This document shows positions 1 to 7,430 of a DNA stretch of 21,635 bases, in pieces. This DNA is from an uncultured Bacillaceae bacterium (GTDB lineage: Bacteria > Bacillota > Bacilli > Bacillales > Pradoshiaceae), in the NCBI GenBank assembly GCA_904501845.1, contig CAJGCH010000019.1, positions 1 through 21,635 of the forward strand, read 5' to 3'. Made by a program: the position numbers and the translations under genes. Within the stretch, counting starts at the first letter, position 1; every line of letters begins with the position of its first letter. A model generated the notes under the pieces. The model was not told the origin of the DNA. It saw only the letters and a program-made list of their open reading frames with translations, and made no database searches.

Positions 1-83
1 ATATCTAAATAAATCTTACTAGACTTTGTTCCTTACTCATTGAGTTTCGCTGGAAGAACAAGTTCGTTCCATTTCGCTGCAGC

Positions 84-172
84 CACTCGCTTTCCGCGGG
101 GAGGAACAGAGCCTCTTCGGCTTCGCCTGTGGGGTCTTTAGCCTTTCCTAGACGATCCGCAGGAGTCGAGTG
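84..172. repeat. Imperfect palindromic intergenic repeat (left copy)
   Basis: The arms CACTCGCTTTCCGCGG (84-99) and CCGCAGGAGTCGAGTG (157-172) are imperfectly inverted and enclose a GC-rich core containing CTTCGGCTTCGCCTGTGGGG. The element is far more GC-rich than the surrounding AT-rich spacer. Its wording (CTCGCTTTCCG...GCAGGAGTC) recurs at 21384-21505, so two copies bracket this window. From memory, elements of this kind are scattered between genes in Bacillaceae genomes; the function is unknown to me. A small hairpin at 52-72 adjoins it on the left. The reading frame across it on the minus strand is a by-product of the repeat, not a gene. Confidence 0.7.
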
Positions 173-232
173 ACTTCCGCTCCATTCCACTGGTTATTAA
201 CAATAATATACAAATTGAACAAATCTATTAAA

Positions 233-295
233 AATTAAAAAACCCAACCTATTAGACGAAATATTAATTAAAATACCGCCTAATAGTTTGGGTTT
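233..295 (-). terminator. Rho-independent terminator of ppc
   Basis: The arms at 240-255 (AAACCCAACCTATTAG) and 280-295 are complementary except for one position. On the minus strand the hairpin is followed by a T-rich tract (233-243). It lies about 65 bases beyond the ppc stop codon. The loop is long (24 bases) and AT-rich. Confidence 0.75.
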
Positions 296-358
296 ATTAT
301 TGAACTGAAATATTTTTATCCCAGCCTATTACTCCTTCTAGCAATATAGCTGTACCTC

Positions 359-3109
359 TCAACCGGTATTACGGAGACCGGCTGCAATTCCATTAATAGT
401 ATGCAAGACTTGCAGGAGCAATTCTGTATCCATTTCTTCTTTTTCTCTCAGCTCATGAATCAAATGGACCTGAATGAAATTCAATGGGTCGACATATGGG
501 TTTCGGCGATGGACAGAATCCTTTATATTCGGCGTTTTTTCCAGAAGCTCTATATCCTCTGTGATGTCGAGCAGGACTTGCTTTGTAAGAGTATATTCTT
601 CCACGATGTTTCCAAAGATTCTTGCTCCAATCTCAGGGTCTTTGACTAAGGCTGCATATTCCTTTGCTGTCTTTAAATCAGCTTTCATCAGCGCCATCTG
701 TAAATTGTCAACCGTTGAACGGAAGAACGGCCAATCTTGGTACATTTCTCTCAGGGTGAATATATTACTTTCTTCCTGGTCAATATACCACTTCAATCCA
801 GAGCCAGCTGCATACCACGCAGGGAATAATTGCCTGCTTTGTGTCCAGGCAAATACCCATGGTATAGCTCGCAAATTCTCGAATTTATCACTATTCTTCC
901 TGGCCATTGGCCGAGAACCGATATTAAGCTCTCCTATTTCCTTTAGCGGAGTAGCCTGATTAAAGTACGTCAAGAACCCAGCATCTTTAAATACAAGGGA
1001 TTGATATTTCTGATAGGAAACCTCAGAAATATCCTCCATGGCTTCAACCCAAGCCGGATCCCGAAAATGGCCTTGCTCAGATTGCTTTGAAACATTAGCA
1101 GCTGTTTCAATCAATGTAGAAGCCGCTTGCTCCAAAGAGCGAGAAGCAATTTCTTTTATTAGATAGCGGGAGGAAAGCACTTCCCCTTGTTCCGTAATCT
1201 TCACGCCGTCACCAAGCGTCTCGAGCGGCTGAGATAAGAGACTCCTGCTGAGCGGTCCGCCTCCTCGGCCAAGAGAACCTCCTCTTCCATGAAAGAACTT
1301 CGTTGAGACACCATATTCCTTGGCCATGTCATGCAGTTCAATTTGCGCCTTATACAGTTTCCAGTTCGCCGTGAGCGTTCCCCCATCCTTGCTTCCGTCT
1401 GAATAACCCAGCATGATTTCTTGCTGGTTGTTCAGAATGCGTAAATGTTCACGGTATACAGGCATATCGACGAGCGTCTTAAGAATCGCTGAGCCGTTAG
1501 ATAGATCCTCAATCGTCTCAAGAAGCGGTGCGACGTTCAAATCGCTTTCCACTGTTCCATCAGCATGAAGTCTATATAATCCCGCTTCCTTAGCCAGAAG
1601 CAGTACTTCAAGCAAATCACTTGCAGACCTGGTCATGCTGACAATATAGACACGGATTGACTCCTTGCCAAACTCTTTATGCGCTCTCTTAATCAGGTTA
1701 AATACATCAATTATTTCCCCCGTTTCCTCGCTGTATTCCTCACGGGCGAGCAATAACGGCCGGGAATCGGTTAATAGATTTTCGAGAAGAGCCATCTTCC
1801 GCTCTTCTGAAAGTCCCTGATAATCGGGCTCTACATTAACCTTCTTCAATATTTCTGCCAAGGCGGCAGAATGCTCCTCACTATGATTCCGTATATCCAA
1901 TGTTCCAAGATGAAATCCAAATAATTGAACCTGACGGATAAGCTTTGACAAAAGTTTCATTTCATGGGCTTTCGGATGGTGTCGATAGATACTTTCTTTG
2001 ATCATCAATAAATCGGCTAATAGCTCCTCAGAATTTCCATATCCCAAAGTATTCTCTCCTACCATTCGTAACCGCTCAATCATGATAGCGAGCATCCGGC
2101 GATATCCCTCATTCTCAACAGGCCATTTCTTCTCTAGAGCTATATAGTGTGATTCTCCATATGTTACAGCTTGAAGAACCGATTCACTTATCGGTGTTCT
2201 GGCACTTGAATGGGATAAACGTTTCATCAATTCAATCAGTACTTTCTCATACTTTTTTAATACAAGCGAACGATGCCGTGTCAATGTCTCCCATGTTACT
2301 TCCGGAGTGACGAACGGGTTCCCGTCCCTGTCCCCCCCAATCCAGGAACCAAAGCGAAGGAATGTTGGCACATTCCAGTCCTCATCAGAATAATGTCCTT
2401 TCAGGCTGTCCTCGAGCTCTTGGTGAATATCTGGGAGAACATCAAAAAAGATTTTATCAAAATAATAGAGGCCATTACGAACTTCATCAATGACTGTTGG
2501 CTTACGGTCCCTCAATTCATCCGTATGCCATAGAGTAGTGATTTCATTGTACAGGCTTTCTTCGATATTCTTTCTCTCCTTATTCGTTAAAAGCGGACTA
2601 TCCAAACGGATAAGAAGATTGGCTATTCTTTTTTGGATCTCCAGAACTGATCTCTTCGTTGCTTCGGTCGGATGCGCTGTAATGATTAAATCTAAAGATA
2701 AGCGGTTAAGAACCTCCTGGATGATCTCTCCGGATATATGTTTATCCTTCATGGATTGGATAGCCTTTTCAATCGATCCGGGCTGTTCATTTTCGGAGTT
2801 TAATTGGTAGTCGCGGCGGCGGCGTATCCGGTGATTCTGTTCGGCCGCATTAATTAAATGGAAATAAACGGAGAAGGCCCTGATAACCTGCATTCTCATA
2901 GCCGGAGACAAGGAAGCAATCTCGCTTTTTAATTCATGATAAGTCTCATCCTCGACATGAAGACGAAGGGACTTGCACATGGTTCTAATTCTTTCAACTG
3001 TATCAAACAGCTCTTTTCCGCCTTGGTAAATTAATATTTCCCCTAAAATATTACCCAGCATCTTAACTTCCTTGCGAAGGGGTAAACTTGTATCTTGCTT
3101 TGTAACCAT
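359..3109 (-). CDS. ppc: Phosphoenolpyruvate carboxylase
   Basis: The enzyme catalyses the carboxylation of phosphoenolpyruvate with bicarbonate to oxaloacetate, a cytosolic anaplerotic step feeding the TCA cycle. The protein is 916 residues, the usual bacterial length. All signature blocks are present: TAHPTE with the catalytic His near residue 146, SWIGGDRDGNP near 255-265, MLGYSDGSKDGG near 565-576, the glycine-rich FHGRGGSLGRGGGP near 605-618, and the conserved C-terminal end AAGLRNTG. An upstream in-frame TTG at 3110-3112 is possible. The ATG at 3107-3109 is preferred because AGGAGG stands 6 bases before it, against 3 before the TTG. The gene is monocistronic: its own candidate promoter is upstream and a hairpin terminator follows. 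The reading frame is intact. Confidence 0.98.
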   Translation of the reverse strand: MVTKQDTSLPLRKEVKMLGNILGEILIYQGGKELFDTVERIRTMCKSLRLHVEDETYHELKSEIASLSPAMRMQVIRAFSVYFHLINAAEQNHRIRRRRDYQLNSENEQPGSIEKAIQSMKDKHISGEIIQEVLNRLSLDLIITAHPTEATKRSVLEIQKRIANLLIRLDSPLLTNKERKNIEESLYNEITTLWHTDELRDRKPTVIDEVRNGLYYFDKIFFDVLPDIHQELEDSLKGHYSDEDWNVPTFLRFGSWIGGDRDGNPFVTPEVTWETLTRHRSLVLKKYEKVLIELMKRLSHSSARTPISESVLQAVTYGESHYIALEKKWPVENEGYRRMLAIMIERLRMVGENTLGYGNSEELLADLLMIKESIYRHHPKAHEMKLLSKLIRQVQLFGFHLGTLDIRNHSEEHSAALAEILKKVNVEPDYQGLSEERKMALLENLLTDSRPLLLAREEYSEETGEIIDVFNLIKRAHKEFGKESIRVYIVSMTRSASDLLEVLLLAKEAGLYRLHADGTVESDLNVAPLLETIEDLSNGSAILKTLVDMPVYREHLRILNNQQEIMLGYSDGSKDGGTLTANWKLYKAQIELHDMAKEYGVSTKFFHGRGGSLGRGGGPLSRSLLSQPLETLGDGVKITEQGEVLSSRYLIKEIASRSLEQAASTLIETAANVSKQSEQGHFRDPAWVEAMEDISEVSYQKYQSLVFKDAGFLTYFNQATPLKEIGELNIGSRPMARKNSDKFENLRAIPWVFAWTQSRQLFPAWYAAGSGLKWYIDQEESNIFTLREMYQDWPFFRSTVDNLQMALMKADLKTAKEYAALVKDPEIGARIFGNIVEEYTLTKQVLLDITEDIELLEKTPNIKDSVHRRNPYVDPLNFIQVHLIHELREKEEMDTELLLQVLHTINGIAAGLRNTG

Positions 3110-3203
3110 CAAAATCCTCCTCGTCGATAATCAATCTCTCTATTCTGAATTTTCAGTCTTTAAAATCCATCCTGTTTATTAAGAAGAATGTTGTCACTCT
3201 TAT

Positions 3204-3232
3204 ATTTTAATCAATATCTGGTAATCACACAA
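3204..3232 (-). promoter_or_regulatory. Candidate sigma-A promoter of ppc
   Basis: On the minus strand TTGTGT (3227-3232) and TAAAAT (3204-3209) are separated by exactly 17 bases, matching the -35 and -10 boxes at 4/6 and 5/6 positions. It lies about 95 bases upstream of the ppc start. This was found by eye. Confidence 0.4.
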
Positions 3233-3277
3233 ATTTTTACCCTACATTCCGTAATGTGTTAATTATTTTTTTCGACA

Positions 3278-3291
3278 TACAAGCGTTTTCA
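3278..3291. promoter_or_regulatory. Weak cre-like (CcpA) palindrome upstream of ppc
   Basis: Read on the minus strand this is TGAAAACGCTTGTA, which matches the catabolite-responsive element consensus TGWAANCGNTNWCA at about 12 of 14 positions. It is about 45 bases upstream of the candidate ppc -35 box. CcpA control of an anaplerotic gene would be sensible, but two mismatches fall in the 3' half-site, so the call is tentative. Confidence 0.25.
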
Positions 3292-3325
3292 ATCAGATTT
3301 GAAACGTGTATAGCTCTTATCCTTC

Positions 3326-3401
3326 TATCGGGTAAATTAACGATATAATGTGTATTATCTTCTTTTCAGTTTCCTTTATCACTCTCTTTATCGGGTATAT
3401 T
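3326..3401. repeat. Pair of near-identical 13-base direct repeats in the ppc/STAS spacer
   Basis: TATCGGGTAAATT (3326-3338) and TATCGGGTATATT (3389-3401) differ at one base and are 63 bases apart, about six helical turns. They sit in the 450-base gene-free region between divergently oriented ppc and the STAS-domain gene. The rest of that region is AT-rich with no supported gene. They could be paired operator sites, or coincidence. Confidence 0.3.
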
Positions 3402-3509
3402 TCAAAATGCCCCTAAATTCTTCAAAGTTTTTCGACTGTTACCTACATATTCAGTGAGCACTTGTTAATTTTTAGAGTTTTTTGCGATTTACGAAAGATA
3501 AAATCGTAG

Positions 3510-3525
3510 AGTAAACTAGTTTACT
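3510..3525. promoter_or_regulatory. Perfect 16-base palindrome before the STAS-domain gene
   Basis: AGTAAACTAGTTTACT is a perfect 16-base palindrome with no spacer, ending 41 bases before the ATG at 3567. A second short inverted repeat (CGATTT/AAATCG, 3485-3490 and 3501-3506) lies just upstream. No T-run follows, so an operator is more likely than a terminator. No convincing promoter boxes were found around it. Confidence 0.3.
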
Positions 3526-3566
3526 AAAGTCAATGGAGAGATTAAATGTAGAATTGGGGAAATGAA

Positions 3567-3632
3567 ATGAAACCATTAACAGATATCCAGCTATATGACT
3601 TTTTAGAAAAGAACTATGATACCATTCTCTAA
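3567..3632 (+). pseudogene. Detached N-terminal segment of the STAS/RsbR-like gene, ended by in-frame TAA
   Basis: An ATG at 3567, preceded by a GGGG-containing Shine-Dalgarno-like stretch, opens a 21-codon frame starting MKPLTDIQLYDFLEKNYD. It ends at TAA (3630-3632). The next codons (GAG, then ATG at 3636) continue in the same frame directly into the STAS-domain protein. The peptide resembles the helical start of RsbR-type N-terminal domains, so it is most simply the original 5' end of the downstream gene cut off by a nonsense change. Alternatives are a sequencing error at 3630 or a short leader peptide. Confidence 0.5.
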
Positions 3633-3635
3633 GAG

Positions 3636-4460
3636 ATGATATTGGTTCAAAAAAGCCATGATCACATGACAGTGACCCGTTCCAAAGAGATTCCAAGAAT
3701 GACAGCCAAAGCTATCACCAGCCTCCTGCTGGACAGCTCCCATTTATTCAAATCCTATTTAAAAGAGTGGACAGCAAGTGTCACGAATAGAAGTTTATAC
3801 TTTAATATCCCTGTTTCTTATTTTGCTGATTTGATGAGACAATATCGGCAAATTTACTCCAGGTATATTGAAAAATTTATCATAAGTCAAGGCAGGTCAA
3901 TCAATCCTGAAACAACCTGTCATTGGTTTACCCTCGTGAACGAAGGTTTTGACCGCCTCTTATCTCAATTCATCAATCAAATGGATTCCTATAAAAAGCA
4001 AAAATCCAGACAGCGGCATCTCATTAATGACATAAGTGCAGCCGTCCTTCCATTAGTCGGTCAAATAGGTGTTCTCCCATTATCAGGCCAGGTGGATTCT
4101 AATTACTTAGAGTTTGTTTTAAAAGCCGTTCCTGACCAATGCATCAACCTAGAGGTCAGTCATCTTTTCATTGATATGTCTGGTGTTCTCTCCATTGACG
4201 GTCTCATTGCAGAAGAACTCTCAAAATTGACCAGGATTCTCAGCCTGTTAGGCATTTCCGTAACAATCTCCGGCATGAAGCCAGAAATAGCCCTTTTTAC
4301 CATCCGATCAGGCATCGATTTTAGCCGTTTTTCCACCGCCGGTAATTTAAAGCAGGCAACGAAGCAACTATGGAGTCAAAATAACGGCGATATAAAGCTG
4401 ATGCATACATATTTCAGGTCTCCGCATAGGGGTCCTTTTTTTATTGAATGGCTTTTTTAA
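3636..4460 (+). CDS. STAS-domain, RsbR-paralogue-like stress regulator (probably 5'-interrupted)
   Basis: The 274-residue protein has a helical N-terminal region (about 1-130) and a C-terminal STAS domain (about 139-245) containing GVLPLSGQVD, FIDMSGV (178-184) and TISGMKPEIA. This layout is that of RsbR co-antagonists, which form the stressosome scaffold feeding sigma-B. In RsbR the phosphorylated residue in the corresponding loop is Thr; here the motif reads DMSGV with Ser. The ATG at 3636 has no spaced ribosome binding site, only AAGAG directly against it. The preceding 23 codons, including a better start at 3567, are in frame apart from one TAA at 3630. The gene may therefore be a recent pseudogene, or the product may be made from 3636 without the first helix. 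No rsbS, rsbT or rsbU neighbour is seen. The STAS assignment is firm; the RsbR role is inferred. Confidence 0.72.
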   Translation: MILVQKSHDHMTVTRSKEIPRMTAKAITSLLLDSSHLFKSYLKEWTASVTNRSLYFNIPVSYFADLMRQYRQIYSRYIEKFIISQGRSINPETTCHWFTLVNEGFDRLLSQFINQMDSYKKQKSRQRHLINDISAAVLPLVGQIGVLPLSGQVDSNYLEFVLKAVPDQCINLEVSHLFIDMSGVLSIDGLIAEELSKLTRILSLLGISVTISGMKPEIALFTIRSGIDFSRFSTAGNLKQATKQLWSQNNGDIKLMHTYFRSPHRGPFFIEWLF

Positions 4461-4478
4461 ACATAAAGATATTAATAG

Positions 4479-4507
4479 TTTACAAAGACCAATTATTATA
4501 GAACAAT
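4479..4507 (+). promoter_or_regulatory. Candidate sigma-A promoter of the MFS gene
   Basis: TTTACA (4479-4484) is followed after 17 bases by AACAAT (4502-4507), matching at 5/6 and 4/6. The weak -10 box falls inside the left arm of the palindrome at 4498-4531, which fits repression by a bound regulator. Confidence 0.35.
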
Positions 4508-4531
4508 AAATAATAGTTATTATTGTTCTAT
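4498..4531. promoter_or_regulatory. Perfect inverted repeat, likely operator for the MFS gene
   Basis: ATAGAACAATAA (4498-4509) and TTATTGTTCTAT (4520-4531) are perfect 12-base inverted arms around a 10-base AT-rich centre. No T-run follows (TCATCC), so it does not look like a terminator for the STAS gene upstream. It lies 62 bases before the MFS start codon and overlaps the candidate -10 box. TetR and MarR regulators bind palindromes of this size at exporter promoters, but no such regulator gene is adjacent. Confidence 0.45.
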
Positions 4532-4593
4532 CATCCAACTAGCCATCGAAGAGCTCACTTGATCTAGATGAGCAGCAGAAGGAGCCTATTTAT

Positions 4594-5865
4594 ATGAAGA
4601 TTAGACATTGGGATATTAACCTGAAAATCCGCCTGCTTGGCGAAGCATTCGTCCAAATCTCCTTTTGGACGGTTTTTCCTTTTCTTGCGATTTATTTTGC
4701 CGAAACAATGGGCGTGACCACCGCCAGCGTGCTTTTAATGCTGTCACAAATAATCGCGGTGGCATTTGGACTATTCGGAGGCTTCTTTGCCGACCACTTT
4801 GGGAGGAGAAGAATGATGCTCATTGCCATTGCCGGGGAAGTCATTGGGTATGGCATCTTCGCACTAGCAAGCCACCCTGGTATTGATTCAGCAATCATCG
4901 GCTTTATCGGCTTTACAATTGCCAGTTTATTCTCGAATATCTACCAGCCAGCGGCACAGGCAATGGTAGCGGATGTCGTAGAGTCCCAGCATAGAAGTTA
5001 TGTATTTTCAGTTTTTTATATGATGACGAATATCGCTGTTGTCTTAGGTCCGCTAATTGGGGCAATGTTCTTCACAAACCACCGATTCTGGCTGCTGGTT
5101 ATTGTCACATGCGGCGCAAGCTTATTGTTCCTTCTTCTGTTCCTATTCTCACATGAAACATTGCCTGAAGAAGCAGGGGTCAGCAAGAAACCTATGACCA
5201 TCAAACAAGTCCTCAGAGGACAGCTTGCTGATTATCGCGTAATATTTACCGATCGTGTTCTCTTGCTTTTCATACTGGCAGGAATCCTGGTTTCTCAAAC
5301 ATTCATGCAACTGGATTTATTCATTCCTATCCATATTACCGAGACAGTTGATGAAGCAACCTTATTTTCTATAGGTAATGTTGTTGTAACCTTGAATGCA
5401 ACGGAGCTGTTTGGACTCGTGGTGGCGATAAATGGAGGAATTGTCGCCCTTTGTACCGTACTTGTGACAAAATGGATGATGACCTACCAGGAGAAGTATG
5501 TGTTTGCGGGTTCCTCCATCCTTTATGGGATATCCATTTTGCTAATGGGTCTATTTCCCTATCCATGGATGTATATGGTCAGCATTGTCATCTTTAGCCT
5601 TGCTGAATTGATGACTGTTGGCATTGCCCAAAATTTTGTGTCTACCATTGCGCCAAAGCATCAGCGAGCCATGTATTTCTCAGCTGCCCAGCTTCGCTTT
5701 AGCATTGGGCGCGTGCTTGCTCCGCTCTCCATTACTTTAACAGGTCTAATCGGTTCTAGGGAAACGACCTATATCTTGGCTTTCGTTGCCTTCGTTTCGG
5801 CGATTATTTATCTGCTTATGTACCGCCTCTATGCGAAAAAAGAAATGAAAGCCGTCTCGATATAA
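4594..5865 (+). CDS. Major facilitator superfamily transporter (DHA1-like, putative drug/metabolite exporter)
   Basis: The 423-residue integral membrane protein has about 12 hydrophobic segments. The diagnostic MFS motif A lies in the loop after the second helix (GGFFADHFGRRR, residues 62-73). A conserved GP-containing stretch (VVLGPLIGAMF) follows in the fifth-helix region, as in drug:H+ antiporters. A longer polar loop around residues 245-275 in the second half separates later helices. The start has AAGGAG 9 bases upstream. The family exports small molecules by proton antiport; the substrate cannot be read from sequence. The gene appears monocistronic, with a palindromic candidate operator upstream and a strong terminator immediately downstream. 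It resembles the MdtH/YttB/YqjV type, but I do not assign a name. Confidence 0.9.
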   Translation: MKIRHWDINLKIRLLGEAFVQISFWTVFPFLAIYFAETMGVTTASVLLMLSQIIAVAFGLFGGFFADHFGRRRMMLIAIAGEVIGYGIFALASHPGIDSAIIGFIGFTIASLFSNIYQPAAQAMVADVVESQHRSYVFSVFYMMTNIAVVLGPLIGAMFFTNHRFWLLVIVTCGASLLFLLLFLFSHETLPEEAGVSKKPMTIKQVLRGQLADYRVIFTDRVLLLFILAGILVSQTFMQLDLFIPIHITETVDEATLFSIGNVVVTLNATELFGLVVAINGGIVALCTVLVTKWMMTYQEKYVFAGSSILYGISILLMGLFPYPWMYMVSIVIFSLAELMTVGIAQNFVSTIAPKHQRAMYFSAAQLRFSIGRVLAPLSITLTGLIGSRETTYILAFVAFVSAIIYLLMYRLYAKKEMKAVSI

Positions 5866-5872
5866 CTTTGAT

Positions 5873-5905
5873 AGCAGCGTCCCTAAATGGGACGCTGCTT
5901 TTTTT
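5873..5905 (+). terminator. Strong rho-independent terminator of the MFS gene
   Basis: AGCAGCGTCCC and GGGACGCTGCT form a perfect 11-bp stem with a 5-base loop, followed by a run of seven T on the plus strand. It begins 7 bases after the MFS stop codon. Confidence 0.95.
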
Positions 5906-5937
5906 CTCTCACTCCTCTAAATGTAAATCCAAAAAAC

Positions 5938-6669
5938 TTAATGAACTGGGTCCCTTCGATTCCAAGGGATGATAGCTGCGACCAAAAGGATTCCCGCTAA
6001 TATAAAGGCTGTGTAAGCAGCCAAATCTGTTTCCCCATAATTTTTAACCCCGATAGCGATATAGGCCCAAACGAAAACGAGCGGATATAAAAAGTCTCTT
6101 TCCTTCAACCTGAAGACAATGGCAAGAATGGCTCCGATGACCAACATGATCACCGTCCATGTTTCATCTGTCAGGCCAAAGCCTTCCCACCCATTCACTT
6201 TAAGTACATAGGCAATATTGACAATTGTCGCGACACTGATCCAGCCAAGATTAATGGAAAAGGGAGCCCTGTCAAAGAAATCCGGTTCTGACTCGTCCAG
6301 TTTTCGATATAGCATAATGAGACTGACCAAATACAGCAGCATGATAACAACACTAATCACAAATAGCTCATAATGCCAAACAAGGATCCATCCGATATTG
6401 AACAAACTGCTTAAGATAAACCAAACAGTTGTATTGGCATAAACAGCTGAGTCTCCCCTGTTACCCACAAACTGCAGGATAATCCAAATCCCAATCAGCA
6501 CATAGATGAGAGACCAGATGGAAAAGGCATATCCGGCTGGCGTAATTAATACATTAATTTGATTAGATATCTCCCCTGTTGTCTTCCCGTTAATGGGTAT
6601 CAGGTTTGCAAGTGCATTAGTTATGACGACTAGCAGGAAAAAGATTGTATTCCATATTTTACTGTTCAT
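5938..6669 (-). CDS. TspO/MBR-like tryptophan-rich integral membrane protein
   Basis: The 243-residue protein has seven or eight predicted membrane segments and many tryptophans (for example YAFSIWSLIYV near 48-58, GWILVW near 93-98, and WAYIAIG near 205-211). This matches the longer Bacillus proteins usually labelled tryptophan-rich sensory protein. True TspO is about 160 residues with five helices, so this is a larger relative and the ligand and function are unknown. The start at 6669 has GGGG 5 bases upstream on the minus strand. A sigma-B-like promoter lies about 40 bases upstream, which would make it a general-stress gene. It is divergent from lemA and convergent with the MFS gene. The family call is moderate; a membrane location is near certain. 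Confidence 0.8.
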   Translation of the reverse strand: MNSKIWNTIFFLLVVITNALANLIPINGKTTGEISNQINVLITPAGYAFSIWSLIYVLIGIWIILQFVGNRGDSAVYANTTVWFILSSLFNIGWILVWHYELFVISVVIMLLYLVSLIMLYRKLDESEPDFFDRAPFSINLGWISVATIVNIAYVLKVNGWEGFGLTDETWTVIMLVIGAILAIVFRLKERDFLYPLVFVWAYIAIGVKNYGETDLAAYTAFILAGILLVAAIIPWNRRDPVH

Positions 6670-6705
6670 TTAATCCCCTCAGTTCTCCATATTCTATAGC
6701 AGTTT

Positions 6706-6731
6706 ATCCCCTTCTATTGCCAAATTTAAAC
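6706..6731 (-). promoter_or_regulatory. Sigma-B-like promoter of the TspO-like gene
   Basis: On the minus strand GTTTAA (6726-6731) is a perfect sigma-B -35 box. After 14 bases comes GGGGAT (6706-6711), 5/6 to the -10 consensus GGGWAW. The predicted leader is about 30 bases. The call rests on recalled consensus sequences only. Confidence 0.4.
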
Positions 6732-6792
6732 AAAAGCGAACTCCAAGCATAAGGACGATTGCAACCATGTCTTTCAGGGTAAAATGGTGAGG

Positions 6793-6820
6793 TGAAACCT
6801 TTCGCTATTTGAAACGGTAT
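6793..6820 (+). promoter_or_regulatory. ECF-sigma-like (sigma-W type) promoter of lemA-TPM
   Basis: TGAAAC (6793-6798) is followed by 16 bases and then CGGTAT (6815-6820). The sigma-W consensus is TGAAAC-N16-CGTA, so this fits with one extra G in the -10 box. No good sigma-A pair was found nearby. B. subtilis ydjH, a relative of the second gene here, belongs to a sigma-W operon, which supports envelope-stress control. Confidence 0.4.
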
Positions 6821-6857
6821 ATAGTTAAGGAAAAAAAGAAAGGAGTGTGTCAATTAA

Positions 6858-7430
6858 ATGAAAAGAGGAACGATTATCCTTATCAGCGGCATTGCCGTTG
6901 TCGGCATATTAATTGCTATGTTCGCCTCAAGCTATAATGGCTTTGTAACAGCTGAGGAAGATGTGGACCAATCCTTTTCCCAGATTGAGACACAGCTGCA
7001 AAGGAGAGCCGACCTGGTCCCTAACTTAGTCAATACGGTCAAAGGGTACGCCTCCCATGAGGAATCTGTTATAAGTGATGTTACGGAGGCTCGTGCAAAT
7101 CTCGCAAATGCCAATTCACCACAAGACCAGGCAACTGCAAATGATGAATTGACCGGAGCTTTGAACCGCTTGCTTGTCGTGGTTGAGAACTATCCTGATT
7201 TAAAGGCAAACGAGAATTTCCAACAATTAATGGATGAGCTCGCAGGCACGGAAAACCGCATTGCGGTTGCCCGCAAGGATTATAATGAGCAAGTGTCTGG
7301 CTATAACAAAAAAGTAAAGCAATTCCCAGGAGCCATGATTGCTGGCCTGTTTAATTTCGATGAAAAGGAATACTTCCGCTCTGCTGAAGGCGCGGACCAA
7401 CCGCCAACAGTTGATTTTGGTACTGAATGA
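6858..7430 (+). CDS. lemA: LemA family membrane-anchored protein
   Basis: The 190-residue protein begins with a short N-terminal hydrophobic anchor (residues 5-24) and continues as a helical coiled-coil-rich domain. LemA landmarks are clear: SYNGFVTAEEDVDQSFSQIE, then LQRRADLVPNLVNTVKGYA (about 48-66), LVVVENYPDLKANENFQQL, and ENRIAVARKDYNEQVSGYN. The C-terminal part carries the usual FPGAMIAGLFNF block. The molecular role of LemA proteins is poorly known; they are often encoded with TPM-domain proteins. The ribosome binding site AAAGGAG is 12 bases before the ATG, slightly far. The gene overlaps the TPM gene by 4 bases (ATGA), so translation is coupled and the products probably work together at the membrane. 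Confidence 0.95.
   Translation: MKRGTIILISGIAVVGILIAMFASSYNGFVTAEEDVDQSFSQIETQLQRRADLVPNLVNTVKGYASHEESVISDVTEARANLANANSPQDQATANDELTGALNRLLVVVENYPDLKANENFQQLMDELAGTENRIAVARKDYNEQVSGYNKKVKQFPGAMIAGLFNFDEKEYFRSAEGADQPPTVDFGTE

Noticed and set aside
474..959. Plus-strand open frame of 161 codons inside ppc
   Set aside because: It lies opposite the clearly conserved ppc C-terminus, has no ribosome binding site and shows no recognisable motif.
3369..3398. Possible sigma-B promoter (GTTTCC ... GGGTAT) upstream of the STAS gene
   Set aside because: The spacer is 18 bases, too long for sigma-B, and the -35 match is poor.
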